This document shows positions 8,656-16,503 of a stretch of DNA of 19,504 nt, piece by piece. The translations under genes and the position numbers were made by a program. This DNA is from DATJFQ01 sp035495555 (GTDB taxonomy: Bacteria > Acidobacteriota > Vicinamibacteria > Vicinamibacterales > 2-12-FULL-66-21), in assembly GCA_035495555.1 (NCBI GenBank), contig DATJFQ010000111.1:1-19504 (forward strand), written 5' to 3'. The first letter of the stretch is position 1. The number at the start of each line of letters is the position of its first letter. The notes beneath the pieces are model-generated. The model saw nothing but the letters and a program-made list of their open reading frames with translations. It had not been told where the DNA came from and ran no database searches.

Positions 8656-8999
8656 GACGCCGCCTGGTCCGCCGGCCCGAGAACGAGACGAATGCCTTCC
8701 AGCATGCGCTCGAATCTGGAGACCTCGCGCTCCAGGTGCTCGCGTCCCGCAGCGGTGATCTCGTAGACGCGGACTCGTCGTCCCGTGCTCGAGAGGCGCC
8801 ACTCGGCGTTGAGCAGCCTGGCCTTGAGCATCCGCTGAAGTGCGGGATAGAGCGATCCTTCTTCAACCGCGAGGAGTTCGTTGGACGTGCGCTGGATGTG
8901 CTGCGCGAGCGCGTAGCCGTGGAGTGGCTGCCGCGCCACGGTGCGCAGGATCATCATCTCGAGAGCGCCAGGGAAGAGATCGCGTGCGGTGTCTTTCAT
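8652..8999 (-). CDS. PadR family transcriptional regulator (acidobacterial type)
   Basis: A 115-residue winged-helix protein. The N-terminal part FPGALEMMILRTVARQPLHGYALAQHIQR and the recognition region LAVEEGSLYPALQRMLKARLL match PadR, followed by the wing (VRVYEITAAGREHLE) and a short C-terminal dimerisation helix. PadR proteins repress neighbouring genes and release DNA on binding small hydrophobic ligands. This one is coupled to the ADOP permease by a 4-base ATGA overlap, so it probably controls its own operon. It is transcribed divergently from the second PadR gene across a gap of roughly 95 bases. Confidence 0.93.
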   Translation of the reverse strand: MKDTARDLFPGALEMMILRTVARQPLHGYALAQHIQRTSNELLAVEEGSLYPALQRMLKARLLNAEWRLSSTGRRVRVYEITAAGREHLEREVSRFERMLEGIRLVLGPADQAAS

Positions 9000-9026
9000 G
9001 GGAACGGGTGTATGCGACAGAGGCTA

Positions 9027-9060
9027 GTTTACTCTATGCCTAGTTCGAACGTACGTAAAC
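9027..9060. promoter_or_regulatory. Divergent PadR intergenic region with inverted repeats (possible operator)
   Basis: The gap between the two divergent PadR genes contains an inverted repeat GTTTAC (9027-9032) / GTAAAC (9055-9060), and inside it two short perfect palindromes, GTTCGAAC (9043-9050) and ACGTACGT (9049-9056). A reverse-strand TTTACG / TAGAGT pair with 17-base spacing could serve the minus-strand operon. Dyads at this place are what a shared autoregulatory operator would look like, but no known PadR consensus could be matched with certainty. Confidence 0.35.
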
Positions 9061-9090
9061 GGATTGCCCGGCGTTCCGTCCAAGAGAAGG

Positions 9091-9120
9091 TCTATGATGG
9101 ACATGTCTATAATGGACATA
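9091..9120 (+). repeat. 15-bp tandem duplication at the start of the second PadR gene
   Basis: Two adjacent copies, TCTATGATGGACATG (9091-9105) and TCTATAATGGACATA (9106-9120), match at 13 of 15 positions, and a further TCTA begins a third partial copy. They encode the repeated peptide MMDMS / IMDIS and create four in-frame ATG codons. Because the block spans the space from the ribosome binding site into the coding region, it may act as alternative translation starts or as tandem half-sites for a repressor. Confidence 0.75.
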
Positions 9121-9441
9121 TCTACACCGCTCAAACCCGCCATCCTCTATATCCTCCTCGCGCTCGCAGCGGAGGAGCGACACGGGTACGGCGTCATGCA
9201 AACCGTCCGCGAGCAGAGCGGCGGCACCGTGCCGCTCCGTACCGGCTCGTTCTATCGGCATCTGTCGAATCTCATCGAGGCCGGTTGGGTCGTCGAGTCG
9301 GGCGGCCGGCCGGAGCATGATGACCCGCGCCGAGGCGCCTATTACCGCTTGACCGAGGCTGGACGGGAAGCGCTGGCGGCGGAACAGCGGCGGCTCGGGG
9401 CGCTCCTGGCGGCATTCCCGGACGCCAACAGGCCGGCATGA
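9097..9441 (+). CDS. PadR family transcriptional regulator
   Basis: A 114-residue winged-helix regulator: TPLKPAILYILLALAAEERHGYGVMQTVRE, the recognition part GTVPLRTGSFYRHLSNLIEAGWV, and the wing GAYYRLTEAGREALAAEQRRL. It diverges from the other PadR, with LRTGSFYRHL in place of VEEGSLYPAL. The start is uncertain: ATG codons at 9094, 9097, 9103 and 9112 share the frame, and a TTG at 9064 extends it. The AGAAGG at 9085-9090 sits 6 bases before 9097, the best spacing, so that one was chosen. The cluster of ATGs comes from a 15-bp tandem duplication. The stop overlaps the ATG of the following permease (ATGA at 9438-9441), so the two are coupled as regulator and target. Confidence 0.9.
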   Translation: MDMSIMDISTPLKPAILYILLALAAEERHGYGVMQTVREQSGGTVPLRTGSFYRHLSNLIEAGWVVESGGRPEHDDPRRGAYYRLTEAGREALAAEQRRLGALLAAFPDANRPA

Positions 9442-12113
9442 TGGCTGACCGTCCCCTGTTTTCGCTAATGCTGCGCTGCTATCCGGCGCACGCGCGCGAA
9501 CGTTTCGGACCGGGCCTGCGCTTCGCGTTCGCGAGCGACCACGCGGCGGCGCGCGCACGCGGCCGCCTGCACGTCATCGCATTCTGGCTCGGAGCATTCG
9601 CCGACGCCGTTCTGTTCCACGTATCCGTTCTCCGTCGAGGAGGGCTGTCCATGAAAAATTTCTTTACGACGGATGTGCGCGATGCGCTTCGCTCGCTTCG
9701 CGCGACGCCGGTCGTCACGATCATTGCCGTCGTGTCGCTCGCGCTCGGCATCGGCGCGAACGCGGCGCTCTTCTCGATCCTCAACAGCCTCGTCTTCAAG
9801 ACGCTGCCGGTCCGCGATCCGGAAAGCCTGGTCATCGTCGACGACGGCTCGTGGACGAATCCGATTTGGGAGCAAATCCGCGAGCATCGCCGCGAGCTCT
9901 TCGACGACGCGTTTGCGTGGTCCGCGACGCGGTTCAATCTGTCCGACCACGGCGCGACTGACTACGTTGCCGGTGCGTGGGCGAGCGGCAGCATGTTCGA
10001 CGTGCTTGGCGTGCATCCTGAGATGGGCCGCACGTTCACGCAAGCAGACGACGTTCGCGGCGCGCCCGCTGTCGCCGTCGTCAGCCATGCGCTCTGGCAG
10101 ACGCGATTCGGCGGCGCGGACGATGCCGTCGGACGACAGCTCTCGATTCAGGGCGTCGCCGTTACGGTGATTGGGGTGCTGCCGCCATCCTTCATGGGAC
10201 CCGACGTCGGCCGGCGTGCAGACATCGTCATTCCAATCGGCGTGATGTCGCAGATGCCGCGCGGCTCCGAGTCGCTCGACAACCGCTCGAATTGGTGGCT
10301 CGAAATCATGGCGCGGCTGCGGCAGGGTGAAAGTGTCGAGCAGGCGACCGCCCGGCTCGATGCGCTGCAGCCCGCGATCCGGCAGGCGACGCTTCCTCAG
10401 AACTGGCCGGCGAAAGAGCGCGAGCAGTATCTCGAGACGCCATTCAAGCTCGTGCCGGCGGCAACGGGCGAGTCGGCTCTGCGACAGAGCTATCTGACGC
10501 CGCTCCAAATCGTCCTCGCGGTCGTCGGCGCCGTGCTGCTGATCGCATGCGCGAACCTCGCGAACCTTCTGCTCGCGCGCGCCTCCGCGCGCCGCCACGA
10601 GATGAGCGTCCGGATGGCGCTCGGCGCGACGCGCTGGCGCCTCGCGAAACAGCTGCTCGCCGAAAGCGCGCTGCTTGCGTGTTCCGGCGCGATCCTCGGG
10701 CTTGCGATCGCGCGGCTGGGGGGAGCCCTGCTTGTCGGACAGCTCTCGACGGACAGAAGCGCCGTCACGCTCGACCTGTCCACCGACTGGCGTGTGCTCG
10801 CGTTCACGGCCGCCGTCGCCGTCGTGACGACGCTGATTTTCGGGCTGGCGCCGGTGTTTGGCGTGAACGGCATCGCGCCGCAGGAAGCGATCAAGGAGCA
10901 CAGCCGCACCGTTGCGGCGGGTGAACGCCGCTTCGGCATTCGCAACGCGTTCGTCGCGGGGCAGGTCGCCCTGTCGCTCACGCTTCTCGTTGCCGCCGCT
11001 CTGTTCGTGCGCAGCCTCAACGCCCTGCTGAAGGCGCCGCTCGGGTTCGATGCGCGTCCGCTGCTCGCCGCCGACGTGAACACCGACCGCATCCAGGGCC
11101 GCGATGCGAAACTGGCGGTCCTCGACGGATTGCGCGCGAGCGCGGCTGCGATCCCGGGAGTTTCGTCGGCGGCGGTCTCCGTTCTGAATCCAGTGGGCAC
11201 GATGGCCTGGAACACCCGGCTCGAACAGTCGCCCGACCAGCCGCCGCTCACCGACCGGCAGCGCATCGTGTGGGTCAACGTGGTGTCTCCCGAGTGGTTC
11301 GGGACGCTTGGCATGCACCTCACCGCCGGGCGGCTCTTCGACCAACACGACGTCAGCGGCGCTCCGCGCGTGACGATCATCAGCGAGTCGCTTGCTCGCC
11401 GGCTGTACCCGAATGGCCAGGCCGTCGGCCGGGAACTGCGCGCCGGCCTCGAAGGCCCGCAGATCAATACCATCCGGATCGTCGGCGTGGTCAACGACTC
11501 CGTCTACCGTTCGCAGCGCGCCGGACTGCAGGCGACGCTGTACGCGCCGCTGGCGCAGATCGACGACGTCCTCGGGACGGTGGTGTTGACGATCCGTTCG
11601 GCGGGTGCGAGGCCTGAATCGCTGACTCGCGACTTCGCGGACGCGATCGCGCGAAGCAATCCGCAGGTGACGTTCACGATTCGTCCGGTCTCGGCGCAGT
11701 TGCGGAGTGCTGTCCGTCAGGAGCGCCTCGTCGCGATGCTGGGCGGGTTCTTCGGCGGACTCGCGCTCGTGCTGGCGGCGGTCGGTCTGTATGGCGTGAC
11801 CGCGTACGGCGTCAACCGGCGGCGCGCGGAAATCGGCGTCCGAATGGCGCTCGGCGCGGATCCGTCCGGTGTGATCAGACTGGTCCTCGGTCGCCTTGTT
11901 CTGCTGATGGCATTCGGTGTCGCCGCTGGCCTGGCGCTCAGCTGGTGGACGTCGCGGTTCGTCTCGACGCTGCTCTTCGGACTTGGTCCGCGCGATCCCG
12001 CGACGTTCGCGGCCGCCGCGATTCTACTCGCAGCCATCGGGCTGCTGGCTGGATGGATTCCCGCGCGCCGCGCGTCACGCATCGACCCGGTGCGCGTCTT
12101 GCGCGAATCGTAG
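9438..12113 (+). CDS. ADOP family ABC transporter permease (MacB/FtsX type)
   Basis: An 891-residue permease coupled to the upstream PadR by an ATGA overlap; a second ATG follows directly at 9441. Residues 1-70 are a different prefix domain from the first ADOP (LFSLMLRCYPAHARERFGPGL... then FWLGAFADAVLFHVSVLRRGG), like permease prefix domain 2. From residue 72 the canonical fold follows: TTDVRDALRSLRATP, the helix TIIAVVSLALGIGANAALFS, a large extracytoplasmic region, FtsX block 1 with LLIACANLANLLLARAS and HEMSVRMALGATRW, a second periplasmic region, and FtsX block 2 with LVLAAVGLYGVTAYGV, AEIGVRMALGADP and the ending GWIPARRASRIDPVRVLRES. No ATPase gene is adjacent. The different prefix indicates that the two neighbouring ADOPs are not a recent tandem duplicate. 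Confidence 0.92.
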   Translation: MMADRPLFSLMLRCYPAHARERFGPGLRFAFASDHAAARARGRLHVIAFWLGAFADAVLFHVSVLRRGGLSMKNFFTTDVRDALRSLRATPVVTIIAVVSLALGIGANAALFSILNSLVFKTLPVRDPESLVIVDDGSWTNPIWEQIREHRRELFDDAFAWSATRFNLSDHGATDYVAGAWASGSMFDVLGVHPEMGRTFTQADDVRGAPAVAVVSHALWQTRFGGADDAVGRQLSIQGVAVTVIGVLPPSFMGPDVGRRADIVIPIGVMSQMPRGSESLDNRSNWWLEIMARLRQGESVEQATARLDALQPAIRQATLPQNWPAKEREQYLETPFKLVPAATGESALRQSYLTPLQIVLAVVGAVLLIACANLANLLLARASARRHEMSVRMALGATRWRLAKQLLAESALLACSGAILGLAIARLGGALLVGQLSTDRSAVTLDLSTDWRVLAFTAAVAVVTTLIFGLAPVFGVNGIAPQEAIKEHSRTVAAGERRFGIRNAFVAGQVALSLTLLVAAALFVRSLNALLKAPLGFDARPLLAADVNTDRIQGRDAKLAVLDGLRASAAAIPGVSSAAVSVLNPVGTMAWNTRLEQSPDQPPLTDRQRIVWVNVVSPEWFGTLGMHLTAGRLFDQHDVSGAPRVTIISESLARRLYPNGQAVGRELRAGLEGPQINTIRIVGVVNDSVYRSQRAGLQATLYAPLAQIDDVLGTVVLTIRSAGARPESLTRDFADAIARSNPQVTFTIRPVSAQLRSAVRQERLVAMLGGFFGGLALVLAAVGLYGVTAYGVNRRRAEIGVRMALGADPSGVIRLVLGRLVLLMAFGVAAGLALSWWTSRFVSTLLFGLGPRDPATFAAAAILLAAIGLLAGWIPARRASRIDPVRVLRES

Positions 12114-12132
12114 CGGCGCACCTTGGGCGATG

Positions 12133-12741
12133 TCAGAGCAGGCTGAGGACTGCCGGGGCGAGTGCGTCGGCCATCAGCCGGTATCCATCCGCATCTGGAT
12201 GAAGCTCGTCGGGTGAGCTGACGAGGCGGTCGGGGTCTGTCGGCGAGGCGACCGCCGCGCGCGTGTCGGCGAACGCCATACCCGGCGTGTCGCGCGCCTG
12301 CTGTTCAATCCACTGATTGATCTCGCGCATGCGCGCGTTCTGTTCGGGAGTCGCCGTGTTGTACGGAAGAATGCTGCCGGCGACGACCCCTATGCCCGAG
12401 GCGTGTGCCCGTTCATACATCGCCGCAAGCTCGCGTTCGACGTGGGCCGCGTCGCGGCCCTGATAGACGTCGTTCACGCCGGCGACGATGACGACGACCT
12501 GCGGGCGCTGAGCAACGACGTCCTCGTCGAAACGCGCGCATATTTCGTCGCTGCGCTGGCCGTTCACGCCCTGGTTGATGACTCTCCACTCCGGATGCGC
12601 CTGCATCAGCCAGTACGCGTACTGACTCTTCGCGTCGCCGCGTCCGTCCGGTGGCGCTTCACGCGGAGACACAAACCCCGGAGTGCCCGCGGTCGTCGAA
12701 TCACCAAGCGCAACGACAATGAACGACGAACCCTGCTTCAT
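12133..12741 (-). CDS. SGNH/GDSL-type hydrolase
   Basis: Predicted 202 residues from the ATG at 12741, which overlaps the stop of the dipeptidase gene (ATGA at 12738-12741); a longer frame to 13059 would be buried in that gene and is dismissed. Block I has the nucleophile in ALGDSTTAG (Ser15), block II the QGVNGQRS glycine (Gly58), block III GVND (Asn90) and block V DELHPDADGY (Asp178 and His181 completing the triad). This is the SGNH fold shared by TesA-like esterases, acyl-thioesterases and carbohydrate esterases. No signal peptide is apparent, so a cytoplasmic location is likely. The substrate is unknown, but coupling to a dipeptidase hints at combined turnover of an acylated peptide or cell-wall fragment (inference). 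It converges on the second ADOP gene with 19 bases between the stops. Confidence 0.88.
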   Translation of the reverse strand: MKQGSSFIVVALGDSTTAGTPGFVSPREAPPDGRGDAKSQYAYWLMQAHPEWRVINQGVNGQRSDEICARFDEDVVAQRPQVVVIVAGVNDVYQGRDAAHVERELAAMYERAHASGIGVVAGSILPYNTATPEQNARMREINQWIEQQARDTPGMAFADTRAAVASPTDPDRLVSSPDELHPDADGYRLMADALAPAVLSLL

Positions 12742-13988
12742 TCGGCCTTGAAGATTGCCGTCGAGGGTCCTCTCTCGGCCTGAAGCTTCCTTGACACTCT
12801 CTCCACCTCGCGCATGACGCGGAGCAGATTCTGCCCGAGGATCTTCTTCACGTCCGCGTCGCTGTACCCGCGGCGGAGCAGTTCCGCCGTCAGGTTCGGG
12901 TACATCGACACGTCGCTCAGTCCCTGGACCGTCTGCGTGATGCCATCGAAGTCGCTGCCGATGCCGATGTGATCGATCCCCGCGACCTTGCGGATATGGT
13001 CGACGTGGTCGGCGACTTCCGACACGGTGGCCTCCGGCATCGGATGCGCGTTCGTCCACGCGTCCACGCCTTCCTTCACTTTTGCCGCATCGTCGGGATA
13101 GAGCGCCTTCAGCCGGTCCTGTTCGGCGGTCTGCTCCTTGTTCCAGGCATTCACCTTCGGTGAGACGAATCCGGGCACGAATGTCACCATGACGATGCCG
13201 CCGTTTTTCGGCAGCATCTGCAGGATGTTGTCCGGGACATTGCGCGGATGATCGTTGATGGCGCGCGCATCCGAGTGCGAGAAGATCACCGGCGCCTGCG
13301 TGACGCGCAACGCGTCCTCCATCGTGTCGGGCGACGTGTGGCTGAGATCGACGAGCATCCCCAGCCAGTTCATCTCCTTGACGACGTCTTCGCCGAATGG
13401 CGCGAGCCCCCCGAACTTCGGCGTGTCTGTCGCTGAATCCGCCCAGGCCGTGTTGCTGGAATGCGTGAGCGTCATATAGCGTGCGCCCAGCCTGTAGAAC
13501 ATCCGCAGGTTCGCGAGCGAGTTGTCGATCGAGTGCCCGCCTTCCATGCCGATGAGCGACGCAATCCTGCCGGACTTGAAGATGCGCTCGATGTCGTCTG
13601 CGCTCAACGCGAGTTCGAGCGCGTGCGGGTAACGGCGCAGCATGCGATAGACGATGTCGATCTGACCGAGCGTCGCCGTGACCGCGTCGGCTCCCTGCCG
13701 TTCGACGGGAACGTACACCGACCAGAACTGCCCGCCGACACCGCCTTCCTTCAGGCGGGGGAGGTCCGTCATGATCGACGGCTGCGGCTTGCTGATGTCG
13801 AGCGTATCGAGGGACGCCGCCGGATCGTGCTCGCGCAGTGCCATCGGGTAGTCGTTGTGGCCGTCGATGAGGGGCGACTGCCGGTGCAGCGCGCGCGCCC
13901 GCGCGAGCAGCGCGTCGCCAGGTCCGTTCTGCGCGGTCAGGGTCGCCATCGAGAGCACCACCATCGACAGAGTGAAACGGCTGAGCAC
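12738..13988 (-). CDS. Secreted dipeptidase, peptidase family M19 (renal dipeptidase-like)
   Basis: Predicted 416 residues from a GTG at 13988, chosen because GGGAGG stands 6 bases upstream and the protein then opens with a signal peptide (LSRFTLSMVVLSMATLTAQ); the longer frame to 14135 adds 49 residues of no evident family and lacks these features. All metal ligands of the binuclear zinc site are present with the spacing of renal dipeptidase: His44-x-Asp46 (IDGHNDYP), Glu149 (GMEGGHSID), His217 (DLSHTSPD), His238 (FSHSDAR), and Asp346 (IGSDFDGI). M19 enzymes cleave dipeptides, including those with a D-residue at the second position, and here it would act in the periplasm. The stop overlaps the start of the SGNH hydrolase, so the two form an operon. 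Confidence 0.92.
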   Translation of the reverse strand: MLSRFTLSMVVLSMATLTAQNGPGDALLARARALHRQSPLIDGHNDYPMALREHDPAASLDTLDISKPQPSIMTDLPRLKEGGVGGQFWSVYVPVERQGADAVTATLGQIDIVYRMLRRYPHALELALSADDIERIFKSGRIASLIGMEGGHSIDNSLANLRMFYRLGARYMTLTHSSNTAWADSATDTPKFGGLAPFGEDVVKEMNWLGMLVDLSHTSPDTMEDALRVTQAPVIFSHSDARAINDHPRNVPDNILQMLPKNGGIVMVTFVPGFVSPKVNAWNKEQTAEQDRLKALYPDDAAKVKEGVDAWTNAHPMPEATVSEVADHVDHIRKVAGIDHIGIGSDFDGITQTVQGLSDVSMYPNLTAELLRRGYSDADVKKILGQNLLRVMREVERVSRKLQAERGPSTAIFKAE

Positions 13989-14090
13989 CAGAAACCTCCC
14001 GGAACGAGAATTATCACCGAAGCCGTATCCAGCACCCATTCGAGCCACTGAAGCCCAAGGCACGGGCGTGGAGCGCGGGTTATATCCGAC

Positions 14091-14119
14091 TTGACTGGTC
14101 GGAGTTCGCCAATTACGAT
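14091..14119 (+). promoter_or_regulatory. Sigma-70-like promoter of the FTR1-OsmC operon
   Basis: TTGACT (14091-14096) and TACGAT (14114-14119) are separated by exactly 17 bases, 30 bases upstream of the ATG at 14150. This is a near-consensus -35 and a fair -10. No Fur-box-like dyad overlapping it was noticed. Confidence 0.55.
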
Positions 14120-14149
14120 CGGTCTGTTCGTTCAACGCAGATTTTCCGA

Positions 14150-14920
14150 ATGCTGCAGGCTTTCGTCATCACGCTTCGCGAAGGACTCGAGGCGTTTCTC
14201 ATCGTCGCGATCAGCCTTGCGTACCTGCGCAAGACGTCGCGTCGGGACCTCATCCCGGCGGTGCACTGGGGCATCGGCGCGTCCATCGTCCTCAGCATCG
14301 GCGCGGGGTTGCTGCTCGCGCAGGCTCGAAACCAGTCACTCTGGGAAGGGGTGCTCGGCTTGTGCGCCGCCGTTCTGGTCGCGTCGCTCACCATTCATAT
14401 GTGGCGGGCGGGCCGTTACATGAAACGTGAGATCGAAGGGGGGCTGGAGCAATCGTCGCTGCGCGAAGGCGCCGCGGCGTTCGCGGGCGTGTTCTTCTTC
14501 ACCTTGCTGATGATCACGCGCGAGGGGATGGAAACGGCGATGCTGATGAACGCGCTGCTGTTCCAGGTTCGCGCGATGAGCATCATCGGAGGCGCGGTGG
14601 GCGGCACGCTCGCGGCGGCCGGCATCGCGTGGCTCTGGTCGCGGTTCGGCCACCGCGTGAACCTCGCGCGCTTCTTCCAGGTCACGGCGATTTTCCTCCT
14701 CGTGTTCGTCGTGCAGCTCTTCATCTACGGCTTTCATGAACTTGCGGAAGCGCACGTGCTTCCCAACAGCGACGCGCTGCACTGGGCCACCGAGCCCTAC
14801 GGACCGGACGGCGTCTACGGTCATTACCTCACGTACATGCTGGTCGCGCTTCCGCTCGGCTGGCTGATCGTCTCGGCCTTCTTCTCGCGTGAGCGCGGCT
14901 CACGCGCGGCTGCGAGCTGA
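14150..14920 (+). CDS. FTR1 family iron permease
   Basis: A 256-residue protein with about seven hydrophobic segments. It carries both signature motifs of the OFeT superfamily: REGLE at residues 10-14 in helix 1 and REGME at 124-128 in helix 4, whose glutamates form the iron pathway. FTR1/EfeU proteins import ferric iron across the inner membrane, usually with a multicopper oxidase (yeast Fet3) or EfeO/EfeB. Neither partner lies in this window. The next gene (OsmC type) follows after 12 bases, so the two are probably co-transcribed, linking iron entry with peroxide defence. The ribosome binding site before the ATG is weak. The family call is firm from the paired motifs, and iron as the substrate is inferred from the family. 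Confidence 0.9.
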   Translation: MLQAFVITLREGLEAFLIVAISLAYLRKTSRRDLIPAVHWGIGASIVLSIGAGLLLAQARNQSLWEGVLGLCAAVLVASLTIHMWRAGRYMKREIEGGLEQSSLREGAAAFAGVFFFTLLMITREGMETAMLMNALLFQVRAMSIIGGAVGGTLAAAGIAWLWSRFGHRVNLARFFQVTAIFLLVFVVQLFIYGFHELAEAHVLPNSDALHWATEPYGPDGVYGHYLTYMLVALPLGWLIVSAFFSRERGSRAAAS

Positions 14921-14932
14921 TCGCATCCAGCC

Positions 14933-15343
14933 ATGAAAGCTCCTACCACGCTCGAGCTCGTGTGGCAGCGGGATCTCATCTTCGAGGGACGTTCGGCCCG
15001 CGCGAAGATGACTCTCGACAGCGCTGGTGAGGAGTCGCCCTCGCCGATGCAGGCGCTCGCCTTTGCGCTGGCCGGGTGCATGGGCATGGACGTCGTCCAC
15101 ATTCTCCGCAAAGGGCGCCACGATTTACGCGGCCTGTCGATTTCGCTGACAGGAGAACGCGCGCAGGAGGATCCGCATCGGTTCCTCTCGTTCGAACTCG
15201 TGTTCCACGTCACCGGACCGATCGCTCCGGAACTGGTCCAGCGCGCCATCGATCTGTCTCACGAGAAGTACTGCTCCGTCTGGCATTCCCTGCGCCAGGA
15301 CCTCGCGCTCGCCACGAGATTCGAGGTCACCGTCCCTGCGTAG
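14933..15343 (+). CDS. OsmC/Ohr family peroxide-detoxifying protein
   Basis: A 136-residue protein of typical OsmC length. The two redox cysteines are present: Cys49 in ALAGCMGMDVV at the start of the central helix and Cys114 in HEKYCSVWHSL, the normal positions of the peroxidatic and resolving residues. The N-terminal strand pattern with SPSPMQALAFALAGC also fits OsmC. Family members reduce organic hydroperoxides in the cytoplasm using a thiol or lipoyl donor. Coupled to the iron permease by a 12-base gap, it may protect against Fenton chemistry when iron enters (inference). Whether it is an Ohr or a YhfA-like OsmC cannot be settled by eye. Confidence 0.88.
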   Translation: MKAPTTLELVWQRDLIFEGRSARAKMTLDSAGEESPSPMQALAFALAGCMGMDVVHILRKGRHDLRGLSISLTGERAQEDPHRFLSFELVFHVTGPIAPELVQRAIDLSHEKYCSVWHSLRQDLALATRFEVTVPA

Positions 15344-15383
15344 CGGGTCCCCGCTTCATTCGCCCAGACGGACATATCTGGAC

Positions 15384-16442
15384 GTGCTGCGTGGCGTGGC
15401 CGTCCTCGTCATGATCGAGGCGCACGTCATCGACAGCTGGACGCGGGTTGCAGATCGCGCGAATCCCGTCTTCGGTTATTCGTTGATCCTCGGGGGCTTC
15501 GGCGCGCCGCTGTTCCTGTTCCTCGCCGGGGTGGCGATCCCCATGTCGGCGGCGAGCAAGTCGCGACGGTTCGGAAACGACCAGGCCGGAGCGCACGCGG
15601 TCGTGCGCCGCGGGTTCGAGATCTTTCTGCTGGCGTTCCTCTTCCGGCTGCAGGCGTTCGTGCTCGGCTGGAGTTCGCCGTGGACGCTCCTCCGCGTCGA
15701 CATTCTCAACGTCATGGGGCCGACGATCATGGCGACGGCCTGGCTGTGGGGACGCTTCCGTACCTCCCGCGCGCGCGCGTTCGCGTTCGCCGCTGCGTGC
15801 GCCGCGATCGCGTTCGCGACCCCAGCGGTCCGCGCCGCCGGGTTCCTCTCCGCGCTCCCCGACGTCCTTGAAGCGTACTTACGACCAACCGCGCACTTTT
15901 CGAATTTCGTCGTGTTTCCCTGGTCCGCGTTCGTGCCGGCTGGCGCCGTCCTCGGTATCCTGATTGAGGGTGCACGAAGCCAGCCGGTGGAGCTCAGACT
16001 TAACATTCGGCTCATAGCTGCTGGCGCCGCCGTCGCGCTCCTGTCCTTGGGATTGTCGTACCTGCCGCCTGTTGTGGGGCCGTCCTACTTCTGGACGAGC
16101 TCGCCATCATTCTTTTTTTTCCGTACCGGAATCATGTGCGCGACCGTCGGGGTCGTCTATTTGTGGGAACAGCGGCCCTGGAGGCGCGCCGGCTGGCACC
16201 CACTGGAGTCGCTCGGGCGCCACTCGCTGTTCATTTACTGGATTCACGTCGAAATGGTGTACGGGGTCGTGTCCACCCCGCTGCACCAGAGCTTGACGCT
16301 GACGGGCGCGTGGATCGGTTTAGGGCTTTTCACCGCGTTTATGGTTGGGTGTGCTGCCCTAAAAGACTGGTGGCCCAACAATGTCCGCCGGCCGGGACGC
16401 CGCCAGCCAGCGACGCTCGAAATGTCCAATAATTTCTCATGA
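15384..16442 (+). CDS. Multipass acyltransferase-like protein (DUF1624 / heparan-alpha-glucosaminide N-acetyltransferase domain)
   Basis: About 352 residues with roughly ten hydrophobic segments. The first reads VLRGVAVLVMIEAHVIDSW, followed by GGFGAPLFLFLAGVAIPMSA, and a conserved C-terminal stretch LGRHSLFIYWIHVEMVYG. This RG...MIEAH / APLFLFLAG / SLFxYWxHV pattern marks the DUF1624 (HGSNAT-like) family, whose members move acetyl groups across the membrane to sugars. The GTG at 15384 is the first standard start in this frame, but the in-frame upstream codons 15363-15383 spell PRRTYLD, matching the family's usual RYLDxLRG entry. The real start may therefore be non-canonical and upstream, or a base may be missing. 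Its long C-terminal tail (VRRPGRRQPATLEMSNNFS) is polar. Confidence 0.75.
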   Translation: MLRGVAVLVMIEAHVIDSWTRVADRANPVFGYSLILGGFGAPLFLFLAGVAIPMSAASKSRRFGNDQAGAHAVVRRGFEIFLLAFLFRLQAFVLGWSSPWTLLRVDILNVMGPTIMATAWLWGRFRTSRARAFAFAAACAAIAFATPAVRAAGFLSALPDVLEAYLRPTAHFSNFVVFPWSAFVPAGAVLGILIEGARSQPVELRLNIRLIAAGAAVALLSLGLSYLPPVVGPSYFWTSSPSFFFFRTGIMCATVGVVYLWEQRPWRRAGWHPLESLGRHSLFIYWIHVEMVYGVVSTPLHQSLTLTGAWIGLGLFTAFMVGCAALKDWWPNNVRRPGRRQPATLEMSNNFS

Positions 16443-16503
16443 CGGCGATGGTGCGGTTTTTGCGGTATAGATAGGCGGCGCAACCCCGGACAGGAGACCA
16501 ATC

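Noticed and set aside
9465..11348. A 627-residue open frame on the minus strand opposite the second ADOP permease
   Set aside because: Same reason: biased composition, no recognisable motif, fully inside a well-supported gene.
12133..13059. A longer 308-residue form of the SGNH hydrolase
   Set aside because: The extra 106 residues lie in another frame of the dipeptidase gene and are Arg-rich nonsense; the ATG at 12741 gives the ATGA coupling.
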